A DNA stretch of 64,000 nt from Erythrobacter aurantius (GCF_023823125.1 NZ_CP090949.1:2690001-2754000); one strand, 5' to 3'. Positions 15,980 through 26,594 are shown, counted from the stretch's first letter. Made by a program: numbers and translations. Notes: generated by a model not told the origin, from the letters alone.

Positions 15980-17068
15980 ATGGCGCTGACGAAAATCACC
16001 CTCAGCAATTTCCGCAATCACGCGAGCAGCGAGCTCGCCGACACAGCGCATTTCAATCTGCTCGTTGGCGAAAACGGCGCAGGCAAGACAAATGTGCTCG
16101 AAGCGATTTCATTGCTCAGTCCGGGGCGCGGATTGCGGCGCGCACAATTGCCCGATCTGGCACTGCGCACCACGCCTGATGCCCCGCCTGCGGCATTCGC
16201 CATTGGCGCCAGCCTGATCGAGCAGGGACAGATTTCAGCGCGCATTGGCACCTATACCGAAGCGGAGCGCCCTTCCCGCCGACTGGTGCGGATCAACGGC
16301 GCGGACGCAAGCGCCGGCGCCTTGTCCGAATGGCATGCCGTTTCCTGGCTGACCCCGGCGATGGACGGACTGTTCACTGACAGCGCGAGCGCGCGGCGAA
16401 GGTTTGTTGACCGGATGGCTCTGGCCATAGAGCCGGGCCATGCCAAGTCAGTAAACAGTCTCGAAACGGCGCTGCGCGAACGCAACCGTCTGCTGGAAGA
16501 TCGCAGCGACGCGCGCTGGCTTGACGCAATCGAGGCGCAGGCGGCGCAACATGGCAGCGTGGTTGCTCAGACACGATCACGTCTGATTGCACTGCTGGCT
16601 GATGAACTCTCCGCCCTGCCCCCCGAACCCTTTGCCCGCCCGATCCTGACCTATCGCCCCGGCGGCCCCATCGATCCGCAAGAGCTCTTGGCCGAATTCG
16701 CCCGTGCGCGCCCGCGTGACCGTGCAGCGGGCCGCGCCCTGTCAGGCCCGCACCGCGACGAATTGGAAGTGGTAATGATGGGATCGGGTCAACCTGCCGC
16801 TTCCTGCTCCACTGGCGAACAGAAAGCGATGCTGATCGCGATCACACTGGCGCATGGTGTTCTGGCCTCGTCGGGTCGGCCAAGCGTGCTGCTGCTGGAC
16901 GAAGTGGCCGCGCATCTCGATCCGGTGCGACGCATCGAACTGTTCCGCCGCTTGCGCGAAGGCAAGGCACAGATCTGGATGACCGGAACCGAACTCGTCC
17001 CCTTCGCCGACATCGAAGCCGAGGCGGCAATCTGGCGGGTAAGCGGCGGGACGCTGGAGCGGCTCTAG
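15980..17068 (+). CDS. recF: DNA replication and repair protein RecF
   Basis: Loads RecA at gaps with RecO and RecR. The 362-residue product is an SMC-like ATPase: Walker A GENGAGKT near residue 34, the ABC-type signature CSTGEQKAML and Walker B LLLDEVAAHLD near the C-terminus. The start MALTKITLSNFRNH at ATG 15980 is canonical; the open frame before it (from 15869) is upstream DNA. Unlike in many bacteria, recF is not beside dnaA or dnaN here, which is usual in alphaproteobacteria. It converges with tesA, overlapping by 4 nt. Confidence 0.95.
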   Translation: MALTKITLSNFRNHASSELADTAHFNLLVGENGAGKTNVLEAISLLSPGRGLRRAQLPDLALRTTPDAPPAAFAIGASLIEQGQISARIGTYTEAERPSRRLVRINGADASAGALSEWHAVSWLTPAMDGLFTDSASARRRFVDRMALAIEPGHAKSVNSLETALRERNRLLEDRSDARWLDAIEAQAAQHGSVVAQTRSRLIALLADELSALPPEPFARPILTYRPGGPIDPQELLAEFARARPRDRAAGRALSGPHRDELEVVMMGSGQPAASCSTGEQKAMLIAITLAHGVLASSGRPSVLLLDEVAAHLDPVRRIELFRRLREGKAQIWMTGTELVPFADIEAEAAIWRVSGGTLERL

Positions 17069-17787
17069 CCTTCCGCCTCATCGGTTTCGGGCAGAGCGGC
17101 CATTACCTCGTCCAGGGTCGAGGCCACCAGCGCTTCGACACCCTCCTCTGTCGGGTGGATACGGTCTGACTGGAACAAGGACGCGTCCTGATAGATATCT
17201 TCCATCCAGAACGGGATCAGCGCCGTGCCATATTCCTCGGCAAGCTCGCCATACAGCGCATCGAACTGCGCCTGATATTCTGGGCCGTGATTGGGCGGAG
17301 CGCGCATTCCCATGAGCAGGACAGGAATGTCGCGTTCGCTCAGTATGGTAAGCATGGCATCGAAATTGGCGCGCGTTTCCGCTGGGGAAAGCCCGCGCAG
17401 CAGATCGTTGCCGCCCAGTTCGAGGATGAAAAAGTCCGGCTTTTCGGCCTGAGCGTCGAGGATGAATTCGAGCCGGTCCAGTCCGGCCGCCGTGGTGTCA
17501 CCCGAAACCCCGGCGTTGACGATCCTGGCGTTGATTCCCTTCGCACGCAGGGCAGCTTCGAGCTTTGCGGGGTAGGAATCCGCCTTGTCGGCAAAGCCAT
17601 ATCCGGCAAACAGGCTGTCCCCGAACGCGATGATATCGATCTGTTCGCCCATAACCGGGATCACCAGTTCGTCCTCGGCAATCTCTCCCGTGGCCGGCTC
17701 GCTCGGCGCTTCGGAACCGCAAGCGGCAAGCGCCAATGCGACCGGGAAACCAACGGCGATCCTCACGCGTTTCTGCCAAACACCCAT
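17065..17787 (-). CDS. tesA: GDSL/SGNH arylesterase (TesA-like) lipoprotein
   Basis: Periplasmic or membrane-anchored lysophospholipase/thioesterase of 240 residues. The lipobox LAAC (in FPVALALAAC) is followed by the SGNH blocks: FGDSLFAGYG (catalytic Ser), the Gly of GVSGDTT, GGNDLLRG (oxyanion Asn) and DRIHPTEEG (Asp and His). ATG 17787 gives the lipoprotein start; the longer open frame to 18294 is a shadow of the ABC gene. It is divergent from an ABC ATPase/permease pair, the same arrangement as tesA-ybbA-ybbP in E. coli, so the three probably share a lipid-related envelope role. Confidence 0.9.
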   Translation of the reverse strand: MGVWQKRVRIAVGFPVALALAACGSEAPSEPATGEIAEDELVIPVMGEQIDIIAFGDSLFAGYGFADKADSYPAKLEAALRAKGINARIVNAGVSGDTTAAGLDRLEFILDAQAEKPDFFILELGGNDLLRGLSPAETRANFDAMLTILSERDIPVLLMGMRAPPNHGPEYQAQFDALYGELAEEYGTALIPFWMEDIYQDASLFQSDRIHPTEEGVEALVASTLDEVMAALPETDEAEG

Positions 17788-17851
17788 AGCGATCTGCGAA
17801 CCTTTCCAATTCGTACTTGTTTGAAACCCACCCCTAGCCCATCTGGTTTGA

Positions 17852-18601
17852 GTGACAAAGCCTTCAACCCCCTCCTCCGCTTCGGCTGTCGATTTCGCGA
17901 TCTCGGCCCGCAATCTCACCCTCACGCTCGGCAGCAGCGACGCGCCGGTCGATATCCTGCGCGGGATCGATCTCGATATCGCACATGGCGAAGTTGTGGC
18001 CCTGCTGGGCCCATCGGGCTCGGGAAAAAGCTCGCTGATGGCAGTGCTGTCCGGCCTTGAACGGGCGACAGGCGGCAGCCTGACGGTTGCCGGGCAGGAT
18101 TTCTCGAACCTCGACGAGGACGGCCTTGCAGCCGCGCGTCGCGGCCGGATCGGGATCGTACTGCAGTCTTTCCATCTGCTGCCGACAATGACGGCAGTGG
18201 AGAATGTCGCCACTCCGATGGAACTTGCGGGCAGCAAGGACGCGACCTCGCGTGCCGCCGCCGAACTCGAAGCGGTGGGCCTTGGCCATCGCATCGGCCA
18301 CTATCCCACCCAGCTTTCCGGTGGTGAACAACAGCGAGTGGCGATAGCCCGAGCCATCGCCCCGCGACCGCAGTTGATCTTCGCCGATGAGCCGACGGGC
18401 AATCTCGACGTGAGCACCGGCAAGGAGATTGTCGAACTGCTGTTCGGCCGTCGCGACGAAACCGGCGCGACGCTGCTCATCATCACGCACGATCCCAAGC
18501 TCGCCGAAAAGTGCGAACGGGTGCTGACGATGGCCGATGGCGTGATAGTCTCTGACACGCGGAGCACCGCCCCCCAAGCTGCTGCCGAGGGCGCCGAGTG
18601 A
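17852..18601 (+). CDS. ABC transporter ATP-binding protein (YbbA-like)
   Basis: A 249-residue ATPase of the MacB/LolD type. It has Walker A GPSGSGKS, a Q-loop in VLQSFHLLPTMTAVENV, signature LSGGEQQRVAIARA, Walker B LIFADEPTGNLD and H-loop ITHD. It powers the large FtsX-type permease encoded next, with which it overlaps by 4 nt (GTGA). The start is GTG 17852. It is divergent from tesA. The transported substrate is not known for this family; extraction of membrane lipids or lipoproteins is often suggested. Confidence 0.92.
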   Translation: MTKPSTPSSASAVDFAISARNLTLTLGSSDAPVDILRGIDLDIAHGEVVALLGPSGSGKSSLMAVLSGLERATGGSLTVAGQDFSNLDEDGLAAARRGRIGIVLQSFHLLPTMTAVENVATPMELAGSKDATSRAAAELEAVGLGHRIGHYPTQLSGGEQQRVAIARAIAPRPQLIFADEPTGNLDVSTGKEIVELLFGRRDETGATLLIITHDPKLAEKCERVLTMADGVIVSDTRSTAPQAAAEGAE

Positions 18602-21144
18602 GCACGCAAGCGTTGGACCAAGGGCTGTCCTGGGGTGCGGCATGGAACATCGCCCGGCGCGACCTCAATGCGCGCTTTCGCGGTTTGCGGCTGCTGCTAG
18701 TCTGTATCTTTCTGGGCACTGCGGCGCTGGCTGCAATCGGCACGCTGACCGCATCGATCGAGCGCGAATTGCAATCATCCGGCCGCGAGCTTCTGGGCGG
18801 CGATCTGGAGGTTGAAGTCTGGCAGCGCGACCTGACCGAAGAAGAACTGAGCGCGCTGGGCGAATATGGCGAGGTTTCGGGCGGTTACCGGATGCAGGCG
18901 ATAGCCAGCACCGACGATGCTGCCGCCCCCGTCGAGCTGAAGGCGATTGATGACAAGTGGCCGCTGTTCGGCAGCTTCACGCTCGCCGATGGCAGCGAAG
19001 CCGCCGCCCCGACCGCCAATGACGCTTATCTGGCGCAAGGCGCGCTGGACCGGCTCGACATTCAGGTCGGCGATGAATTCCGCGTCGGCACCATGACACT
19101 GCGCGCAGCCGGTGTGATCGGCAACGAGCCCGATCGCCTTTCCGAAGGTTTCCAGCTCGGACCGACAGTGCTTGTCGCCCGCAGCGTGCCCGCGGCCGCC
19201 GGGCTGGTGCAGCCCGGCTCGCTTTACCAGAGCAAGTATCGCATCGCCTTCGACAATGCCTCGGCCGACCCGGAAGCGGTGGAAGAGGAACTGACCGAGG
19301 CATTCCCCAATTCCGGCTTTGATTTCCGCACCCGTGACCGCGCCTCACCCGGCGCAGACCGGTTCGTCCGCCAGATGAGCGATTTCCTGACGCTGGTCGG
19401 ACTTGCCGCGCTGGTGATCGCGGGGATCGGCATTGCAGGCGGGGTATCCTCCTATCTTGACCAGAGACGCGCCAGCATCGCCACGCTCAAGGTGCTGGGT
19501 GCATCCTCGCGAGATATCGTGCGCATCTACGCCTTGCAGATCGCCGTCGCGGCCCTTGCAGGGAGCGTGCTGGGCCTTGCAACGGGCGTTCTCGTCACAC
19601 CGCTCCTGAGTGCCGCGCTCGAAGGGCTCCTGCCGGTTGAGAGCGGCTTCGTGATCGAGCCTGCTCCTTTGCTGCTCGCGGGCGCCTATGGCTTGCTGGT
19701 GGCTTTTGCCTTTGCCGCCGCGCCCCTGCTGCGGGCCCGCAGCTTCCCCGCGATGGCGCTGATGCGGAGCAGGATCGTGCCGCTTGCCCGCGACAAGCGG
19801 GCATTGATCGCAACCGGTATTGGCATTTTCGCAATTTGTACGCTGGCATTGCTGACAACAGCACAGCCGCTGCTTTCGGGAGGATTCCTGATCGGGGCGA
19901 GCGGCGCGCTGGCTTTGCTCGCGGGGCTGGGGCTGCTGCTGCAATGGGGCGCGCGCAAGCTTCCCCGCCCCTCAAATCCGTTGCTCCGGTCCGCGCTTGC
20001 CAACATTCACCGGCCCGGCGCTCCCACATCGGCGCTGGTTACCGCGCTCGGGTTCGGGCTTGCCGCTTTCGTTCTGCTTGCTGCCATCCAGAGCGCGATT
20101 GACGGCAACATCCAGACCCGCGTCCCGCGCGAGGCACCCGATTATGTCGTCATCGACCTGCCTCCCGAAGGCGAAGCGCGCTTTTACGAACTAGTGCAAA
20201 CCCCCTTCCCCGATGCACAATTGCGCACCGTTCCGACCATGCGCGGCGCGATCCTAGCCTATGGCCCCGAAGGCGCCATGCAACGCGTGGCGGATCTGGA
20301 GGAAATTCCCGAAGGCGCGTGGGCGCTGCGCGGCGAGCGCGGCATCACCTATTCCGACACCGCGCCCGAAGGCAGCCGTGTGGTCGACGGTGAATGGTGG
20401 AGCCCGTTCCACAATGGCGAGCCGCTGGTTTCGATAGACAAGCAATTCGCCGACGCGGTCGGGCTGAAGCCCGGCGACATGCTGACCATCGGCATCCTCG
20501 GAACCGAGCGCGGTGTCCGGATCGCGAACCTGCGCGAAATCGACTGGGAAACGATGGGTTTCAACTTCACTCTGGTGTTCTCGCGCAATGCGATTGCCGA
20601 TGCCCCGCACAAGCTATCGGCAACGATCGATCTGCCCGAATCCGCCGATATCAAGGATCGCGGCGAGCTGCTGCGCGCGCTGGTGCGTGAATATCCGTCA
20701 AGCTCGGTTGTCGAAGTGGGTGAAGTGCTGGTTCAGGCGCGCACACTGCTCGAACAGGTGGGCCTTGCGACGTTGGCTGCTGCCGCTGTGGCGGTGCTGG
20801 CCGGTCTGGCGGTGCTGATGGGAGCAATCGCTGCAGCACGTGCCGCGCGCACATACGATACGGTGGTGCTGCGCGTCCTTGGCGCAAGCCGCCGCCAGAT
20901 ACTCGGGCTGCAACTTGCGGAATATGGTCTGATTGCCGCTTCGCTCGCGCTGGTGGCGCTGGGCCTCGGGTCGGCGCTCGCCTGGGTGATCATCACCCGG
21001 CTGTTCGAATTCGACTGGCTGCCCGATTGGGGCATGGTGCTGAGCGTGCTGGGTGTCGGGCTTGTGATGGTGCTGGCCTTTGCGCTGGGCGGTTCGCTGC
21101 CGCTGTTGCGGGCGAAACCGGCCCAAGCGCTCAGGGAAGTCTAG
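18598..21144 (+). CDS. FtsX-type ABC transporter permease (YbbP-like)
   Basis: An 848-residue inner-membrane protein with an N-terminal helix, then a large periplasmic (MacB-like) domain (about residues 50-250). A first group of FtsX-type helices (about 260-400) carries the conserved block QRRASIATLKVLGASSRDI. A central helix pair, a second periplasmic region and a last FtsX domain with VVLRVLGASRRQILGLQLAEY follow. Two FtsX repeats in one chain are the YbbP layout. It is coupled to the ATPase gene by overlap. Its stop lies 6 bases from the end of the convergent RDD gene. Confidence 0.92.
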   Translation: MSTQALDQGLSWGAAWNIARRDLNARFRGLRLLLVCIFLGTAALAAIGTLTASIERELQSSGRELLGGDLEVEVWQRDLTEEELSALGEYGEVSGGYRMQAIASTDDAAAPVELKAIDDKWPLFGSFTLADGSEAAAPTANDAYLAQGALDRLDIQVGDEFRVGTMTLRAAGVIGNEPDRLSEGFQLGPTVLVARSVPAAAGLVQPGSLYQSKYRIAFDNASADPEAVEEELTEAFPNSGFDFRTRDRASPGADRFVRQMSDFLTLVGLAALVIAGIGIAGGVSSYLDQRRASIATLKVLGASSRDIVRIYALQIAVAALAGSVLGLATGVLVTPLLSAALEGLLPVESGFVIEPAPLLLAGAYGLLVAFAFAAAPLLRARSFPAMALMRSRIVPLARDKRALIATGIGIFAICTLALLTTAQPLLSGGFLIGASGALALLAGLGLLLQWGARKLPRPSNPLLRSALANIHRPGAPTSALVTALGFGLAAFVLLAAIQSAIDGNIQTRVPREAPDYVVIDLPPEGEARFYELVQTPFPDAQLRTVPTMRGAILAYGPEGAMQRVADLEEIPEGAWALRGERGITYSDTAPEGSRVVDGEWWSPFHNGEPLVSIDKQFADAVGLKPGDMLTIGILGTERGVRIANLREIDWETMGFNFTLVFSRNAIADAPHKLSATIDLPESADIKDRGELLRALVREYPSSSVVEVGEVLVQARTLLEQVGLATLAAAAVAVLAGLAVLMGAIAAARAARTYDTVVLRVLGASRRQILGLQLAEYGLIAASLALVALGLGSALAWVIITRLFEFDWLPDWGMVLSVLGVGLVMVLAFALGGSLPLLRAKPAQALREV

Positions 21145-21150
21145 CGCCGA

Positions 21151-21618
21151 TCAGGCAAAGACATCCGGATCGACACCCACCATTCCGGGCTGCCCCTTCA
21201 CCACAAGTGTACTGGCAAGGATATCGTGCAGACCCTGCTTGCGCTCAGTGAAGCCGACCATGATGAAGCCGATAAACAGGATCATGCCGGACAGGATCTT
21301 CGCGAAATAGCGTCCTAGGGCGCGAAGGAATGAAATCCGTCCCCCGTTCACATCGGTTACGATCAGGCCCAGCGCCATCTTGCCCGGCGTGGCCTGCCTG
21401 GCGGAAGATTCCAGCCCGGCGAAATAGGCGATACCCAAGGCAAAGAGCACCAGATTCACGATCGGCGATGTCGAAGATGTTTCGGCGCTGAAGCTTGCAT
21501 CACCCGTATCGAAGACAGATTCGCCAAAAATCATCAGGATGACGAACTGGAGCACGAACAGGATTACGAAATCGATCAAATAGGCTCCGACCCGAATCCA
21601 GAAACCGGCATATTGCAT
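21151..21618 (-). CDS. RDD-family membrane protein
   Basis: A 155-residue membrane protein with the RDD pattern. An early helix begins YAGFWIRVGAYLIDFVILFV (conserved Arg and Asp), a middle helix follows, and then comes GKMALGLIVTDVNGGRISFLRALGRYFAKIL and FTERKQGLHDILASTLVV. ATG 21618 is the natural start. Family members have been proposed as small transport or accessory proteins; the function is unsettled. It is transcribed alone and convergent with the permease gene. Confidence 0.85.
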   Translation of the reverse strand: MQYAGFWIRVGAYLIDFVILFVLQFVILMIFGESVFDTGDASFSAETSSTSPIVNLVLFALGIAYFAGLESSARQATPGKMALGLIVTDVNGGRISFLRALGRYFAKILSGMILFIGFIMVGFTERKQGLHDILASTLVVKGQPGMVGVDPDVFA

Positions 21619-21695
21619 GAATGACCCCCGCTTGATTGAGCATGAGCGCTCGTTCGAAAATGCAGCACAATCACCCGGACAATGCAACGTCCAAG

Positions 21696-21728
21696 AAAAA
21701 GGGCCCCGCCATCGCTGGCGGAGCCCCT
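21696..21728 (-). terminator. Rho-independent terminator of the TonB-dependent receptor gene
   Basis: On the minus strand GGGGCTCCGCC, a short loop, then GGCGGGGCCC form a GC-rich stem, followed by TTTTTC (opposite 21696-21700). It lies 24 bases after the receptor stop codon. Confidence 0.8.
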
Positions 21729-21751
21729 TGTTCCGATAGGTCTGAAGGAAA

Positions 21752-24334
21752 TCAGAACTTGAAGCGAACGACACCGCCGTAAGTGCGCGGCTGGTTGGGG
21801 TAACCCGAAACCGAACCCGCTTGCGCGACGCTGTCGAAGACAGTGGTGATGAATTCGTCATCGAGCAGGTTACGCGCGAAGGCGCCAACTTCCAGCCCGC
21901 TGACCATCTTGAGGGTGATTGAAGCGTTCACCTGGTTCACTTCGCGACGGAAGTTGTTGGGGCCGAACGCGGGCAATCCGTTGTTGATCGCCGTGTTGCT
22001 CTCATGATTGTAGTCGATACGGGTCAGCAGCTCCATGCCGCTGTCGAATTCATGGTTGTACGTCGCCGAAGTGGCGATCGCCCAAGAAGGGATGCCCGCC
22101 GGACGAACGCCGGTGAGATCGCCCAGCACGCTTCCCGGGAAGCTGTCGAACAGCGGATCAAGGTGGGTCGCTGCGAAGGTCAGGACGAGGCCATCGGTCG
22201 GCACGATCGTGGCATCGAATTCAAAGCCCTTGACCGACTGGCTGCCTGCATTGCGCAGGGCAAAACCGGTGCCGGTGAAGGCAAAGCTCTGGAACCCGTC
22301 GATGGTCTGGTCGAACAGCGCAAGGTTGAAGCCAAAGCCCGGCCACTGTGCCTTGATGCCGATTTCGTAGACCTCTGTCTCTTCCGGACCGGCAAAGCGC
22401 GACCCCGACGCGAGGTTGGGCACCGCTAGCCCGGCGTCGATGATCGGCGACGACGGTGCAGCGAAGGTCGACCCACCCGGACCAGCGAGGAAGTCGGTGT
22501 TCGCCGGGCGGCTATCGCGCGACAGGTTGATCGAGCTTGCCTTGAAGCCGGTTGCATAGCTTGCGTAAATGTTGACTTCGTTCGAGATCTGATACGCGGC
22601 GCGCAGCAGATAGGTGAACTTGTCGTCATTTGTCCGACCCGGCTCAACCGCGTTCGGAAGCGCGAGGAACGGCGGCTGGAACTGGAACCCTGCCAAGCCC
22701 AGCAGCGGGTTGATCGCCGGATTGGTCGCCGCAGCCAGCAGTGCCTGCTGGTTGGCTGCCGGGAGCGCCTGGAACGCGGCACGGTTGGTCACCGCACCTC
22801 CGGTCGCCTGGACGATGAAAGCATCGACGAAGTTGACCTGCGCCAGCGGGTCAAAGCTCGTCTGGCTGAGGGCAAAGTCCTTGCTGTCATCGGTGTAGTT
22901 ACCGCCGACAGTGAAGACGAGACCATCCGCAGGCTCGAAATCGATCGTACCGAAAACCGACCAAGCGGTGTTTTCCATCGCAAAGGTTTCACTGGTCAGC
23001 AACGGCGTGTTGAAGATAGATTCCTGCGGGAACCCGAAGGACTGCTCGAGCTGGTTGAACAGGGTCGGCTGACCCGTGAGCACAGCCACCGGATTCTGAC
23101 CTGCCAAGATCTCGAAGAAGTTGCGGATCTGGCTGCCGTTCTGGATCGCGCTGTCCTGACTGATGGTCTCGTCGAAATAGTACGCCCCCACCAGGAAGTT
23201 GATCGGACCGTCAAAGTCGGACGCGATCCGCAGTTCCTGAGTGAAGGTCTCGACGTCCTGCGCACGTGTTTCCGTAGCGATATCGGCGCTGGAGAAGTCG
23301 ATGTCCGTCAGGAACTCGTTCTTCAGTTCACGATACGCGGTGATCGAAGTCACCGAAATCGGGCCCGTGGCCCAATCGACCTGAACCGACCCGCCGTAGT
23401 TCTTGACGTCATTGGACGGGACGAAGTTCAGGAACACGTCGCGCGAGAAGAAGTCGGTCGGAAGCTGGCCGCCAACGGCCGCAATACCCGGCGCGGTCGG
23501 GCCGGCCACCAGATTGCCGACGGTGCAGCATACTTCGTTGATTTCCGAATAATCGGCAATTGCGCGGATCTTGAGATCGGGAGTCGGTTCGATCAGAAGC
23601 TGACCACGCGTAGACCAGCGGTTGCGATCGTTGATCTCTTCGTCGAGGTTGACGATGTAGCCGTAGCCATCGCGGCGGTTGTAGCTGCCATCGATCGAGA
23701 ACGCGATGTTATCGCTGAGCGGGCCGGTGACGTCGCCCTGCAGGGTGACAGCGTTGAAGTTGCCGTAAGTTGCCTCGACCTTGCCGCCGAATTCAAACTG
23801 CGGCTCGCGCGTGACAACCGAGATAACGCCAGCAGACGCGTTCTTGCCGAACAGCGTCGATTGCGGACCGTTAAGAACTTCGATGCGCTGGACGTTGGGA
23901 AGGTCGGACAGGGCGCCCGCAGAACGCGAACGAAACACGCCGTCGATAAACACGCCGACGGACGGCTCGATCCCGAAGTTGTTGTCGCCGTTACCGAAAC
24001 CGCGAATGATGAAGGTGGACGCAGAAGCGGTCTGCAACTGGCTGACGCGCAGCGACGGAGTGACCGATTGCAGGTCGAGCACGTCGCGAATCTGCGCAGC
24101 TTCAAGCGTTTCGCCGCTGGTCACCGAGACCGAGATCGGAGTTTCCTGAAGCGTCTGCTCGCGCTTCGACGCGGTGACGATGATCTGGTTGCTGTTTTCC
24201 GGCGCTTCGAGCCCGGTGTCTTCTTCCATGTCCTGTGCAACAGCAACGGAAGGAGCAGTCACCGCGAAAACGGCGGCGCCTGCAAGCAGGGTGAAGCGAT
24301 ACGATCCGGCACGGCCGGAAGCATTGAAACGCAT
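21752..24334 (-). CDS. TonB-dependent outer-membrane receptor
   Basis: An 860-residue outer-membrane importer. A signal peptide ends near SVAVAQ. The N-terminal TonB-box-like IIVTASKREQ and the plug domain follow (residues about 50-170; TPISVSVTSGETL, VGVFIDGVFRSR, VQRIEVLNGPQSTLFGKNASAGVISVVT). The remainder is a 22-strand type barrel ending in YGGVVRFKF, with the terminal aromatic expected for BAM insertion. ATG 24334 has GAGGAC upstream; the open frame continues to 24790 without meaning. The ligand is unknown. The SKREQTLQETPISVS start is common in sphingomonad receptors, many of which import plant or polyaromatic compounds rather than siderophores. The gene stands alone. Confidence 0.93.
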   Translation of the reverse strand: MRFNASGRAGSYRFTLLAGAAVFAVTAPSVAVAQDMEEDTGLEAPENSNQIIVTASKREQTLQETPISVSVTSGETLEAAQIRDVLDLQSVTPSLRVSQLQTASASTFIIRGFGNGDNNFGIEPSVGVFIDGVFRSRSAGALSDLPNVQRIEVLNGPQSTLFGKNASAGVISVVTREPQFEFGGKVEATYGNFNAVTLQGDVTGPLSDNIAFSIDGSYNRRDGYGYIVNLDEEINDRNRWSTRGQLLIEPTPDLKIRAIADYSEINEVCCTVGNLVAGPTAPGIAAVGGQLPTDFFSRDVFLNFVPSNDVKNYGGSVQVDWATGPISVTSITAYRELKNEFLTDIDFSSADIATETRAQDVETFTQELRIASDFDGPINFLVGAYYFDETISQDSAIQNGSQIRNFFEILAGQNPVAVLTGQPTLFNQLEQSFGFPQESIFNTPLLTSETFAMENTAWSVFGTIDFEPADGLVFTVGGNYTDDSKDFALSQTSFDPLAQVNFVDAFIVQATGGAVTNRAAFQALPAANQQALLAAATNPAINPLLGLAGFQFQPPFLALPNAVEPGRTNDDKFTYLLRAAYQISNEVNIYASYATGFKASSINLSRDSRPANTDFLAGPGGSTFAAPSSPIIDAGLAVPNLASGSRFAGPEETEVYEIGIKAQWPGFGFNLALFDQTIDGFQSFAFTGTGFALRNAGSQSVKGFEFDATIVPTDGLVLTFAATHLDPLFDSFPGSVLGDLTGVRPAGIPSWAIATSATYNHEFDSGMELLTRIDYNHESNTAINNGLPAFGPNNFRREVNQVNASITLKMVSGLEVGAFARNLLDDEFITTVFDSVAQAGSVSGYPNQPRTYGGVVRFKF

Positions 24335-24752
24335 GGTATGTCCTCTCCTCAATTCCATCGACCACCGCCGGAAGTCTTGCGCATCCCCAGATGCATTCGC
24401 ACGCGGCTTCGATTGACGGTTGTGATAGGCGAGTGTTGCATCACCGACAAGCGGCAAAACCCCGGTTTTGCGAGGGACTCCGGCGCATTGTTGCAGCACC
24501 GTCACACCAAAAGCAGGTTTGTGATCCCCCTCGGGGCGCGTCAAAGCTTGCCGCGCGGCGCACTGTGCGCTAGGCGCGCCAACGATTTCACCCATGGTGC
24601 AATGCAACACATCCCTGCGACGCCGAAAGCTTTCCGTAGCGTCGATGGTTTTGCTGCGGTTGCACCGTGAATGCACCCACTCCGCGTAATCACCACGCCC
24701 CATTTCCCGGATTGCCTGCGGCAATTCGGCCCTGACGGAAAAATACCGCCTC
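24335..24752. other. 418-base divergent intergenic region
   Basis: This gap separates the TonB-dependent receptor (minus) and typA (plus), and both promoters must lie here. The only clear signal is a ribosome-binding site before the receptor. The hexamer GCAACA or its complement recurs several times (for example near 24437, 24492 and 24605). I see no convincing cobalamin or other riboswitch, no Fur box and no small gene. Confidence 0.5.
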
Positions 24753-26594
24753 ATGTCAAAAGCGCCCACTTCGCTGCGGAATGTCGCCATTATCGCTCAC
24801 GTTGACCACGGAAAGACCACCCTGGTTGACCAATTGTTCCGCCAATCGGGCACTTTCCGCGAGAACCAGCGGATCGAGGAACGCGCGATGGATTCGGGCG
24901 ATCTCGAAAAGGAACGCGGGATCACCATCCTTGCGAAATGCACCAGTGTCGAATGGGAAGGCCCGGATGGCGAAGTCACCCGGATCAACATCGTCGACAC
25001 CCCCGGCCACGCCGACTTCGGCGCGGAAGTGGAGCGCATCCTGAGCATGGTCGACGGGGTCATCCTGCTGGTCGACAGCGCCGAAGGCGCGATGCCGCAA
25101 ACCAAATTCGTGACCGGCAAGGCGCTGGCGCTGGGCCTGCGCCCGATTGTCGTCGTCAACAAGATCGACCGCCCCGATGGCCGCCCGCAAGAAGTGCTGG
25201 ACGAGGTGTTCGACCTGTTCGCATCGCTGGACGCGACCGACGAACAGCTCGACTTCCCCTCGCTTTGGGCCTCGGGCCGCGATGGCTATGCCAGCAATGA
25301 CGAAACCGCGCGTTCAGGCGATCTCCAGCCGCTGTTCAAGCTGATCGTCGACCACGTTCCGCCCCCGGGCCTCGATACCGAGGCGAAGTTCAGCTTCCTA
25401 GCAACGCTGCTCGACCGCGACAATTTCATGGGCCGCGTACTGACGGGCCGGGTGCAATCGGGCCGCGTCAAACTCAACGATCCGATCCACGCGATCGACC
25501 GCGACGGCAAGGTCGTCGAGGTCGGCCGCGCGACCAAGCTGATGTCTTTCCGCGGCCTTGAGCGTGTGCCGGTCGAAAGCGCGCAGGCGGGCGATATCAT
25601 CGCGCTTGCCGGGCTTGAAAAGGCGACCGTCGCCAACACCATCTGCGATCCAAGCGTCAAAGAACCGATTGCCGCGCAGCCGATTGACCCGCCGACGCTG
25701 GCGATGCGCTTCAGCGTCAACGACAGCCCGCTGGCCGGGCGCGAAGGCGACAAGGTGACTAGCCGCATGATCCGCGACCGTCTGCTGCGTGAGGCGGAAA
25801 CCAACGTTGCGATCCGCGTGACCGAGGCCGAGGACAAGGACGCCTACGAAGTCGCCGGGCGCGGCGAATTGCAGCTGGGCGTGCTGATCGAAACGATGCG
25901 CCGCGAAGGTTTCGAACTCGGCATCAGCCGTCCCAAGGTGCTGTTCCGCGAAGAAAACGGTCAGCGTACCGAGCCTTACGAAACGGTCGTCATCGATGTG
26001 GATGACGAACATTCGGGTACGGTTGTCGAGAAAATGCAGCGCCGCAAGGCCGACCTCACCGAAATGCGCCCGTCAGGCCAGGGCAAGACCCGCATCACCT
26101 TCTCCGCCCCGTCGCGCGGCCTGATCGGATACCACGGCGAATTCCTGTCCGACACGCGCGGCACCGGCATCATGAACCGCCTGTTCGAGAAATACGGCCC
26201 CTACAAGGGCCCGATCGAAGGCCGCATCAACGGCGTCCTCATCTCCAACGGCGACGGGGAAAGCGTGGCCTATGCGCTCAATTCGCTCGAAGAGCGCGGC
26301 GAGCTGTTCATCGGCCCGCAGATGAAGGTCTATGAAGGCATGATCATCGGCGAAAACGCCAAGCCCGACGATCTCGAAGTGAACCCACTCAAGGCCAAGC
26401 AACTCACCAACATCCGTTCAAGCGGCAAGGATGACGCAATCCGCCTCACCCCGCCGCGCCGGATGAGCCTTGAGCAGGCAATCGCCTATATCGACGATGA
26501 TGAAATGGTCGAAGTGACGCCCAAGAGCATCCGCCTGCGCAAGACCCTGCTGTGCCCGCACGAGCGCAAGAAAGCCAAGCGCGCCAAGGCTTGA
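24753..26594 (+). CDS. typA: Translational GTPase TypA/BipA
   Basis: A 613-residue ribosome-binding GTPase involved in late 50S assembly and stress adaptation. The G-motifs are HVDHGKTT (G1), GITI (G2), DTPGHADFG (G3) and NKID (G4). EF-G-like domains II, III and V follow, and then the TypA-specific C-terminal domain with [27 protein letters not shown] basic tail KKAKRAKA ends the protein. ATG 24753 is clear. It is convergent with proB (18 bases between stops). Confidence 0.97.
   Translation: MSKAPTSLRNVAIIAHVDHGKTTLVDQLFRQSGTFRENQRIEERAMDSGDLEKERGITILAKCTSVEWEGPDGEVTRINIVDTPGHADFGAEVERILSMVDGVILLVDSAEGAMPQTKFVTGKALALGLRPIVVVNKIDRPDGRPQEVLDEVFDLFASLDATDEQLDFPSLWASGRDGYASNDETARSGDLQPLFKLIVDHVPPPGLDTEAKFSFLATLLDRDNFMGRVLTGRVQSGRVKLNDPIHAIDRDGKVVEVGRATKLMSFRGLERVPVESAQAGDIIALAGLEKATVANTICDPSVKEPIAAQPIDPPTLAMRFSVNDSPLAGREGDKVTSRMIRDRLLREAETNVAIRVTEAEDKDAYEVAGRGELQLGVLIETMRREGFELGISRPKVLFREENGQRTEPYETVVIDVDDEHSGTVVEKMQRRKADLTEMRPSGQGKTRITFSAPSRGLIGYHGEFLSDTRGTGIMNRLFEKYGPYKGPIEGRINGVLISNGDGESVAYALNSLEERGELFIGPQMKVYEGMIIGENAKPDDLEVNPLKAKQLTNIRSSGKDDAIRLTPPRRMSLEQAIAYIDDDEMVEVTPKSIRLRKTLLCPHERKKAKRAKA

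Noticed and set aside
15980..17068. Replication origin near recF
   Set aside because: No dnaA, dnaN or gyrB gene and no cluster of DnaA boxes is nearby; recF is scattered in alphaproteobacteria.
24335..24752. Possible cobalamin riboswitch before the TonB-dependent receptor
   Set aside because: I found no conserved B12-box-like core; only repeated GCAACA hexamers, which are too short to support it.
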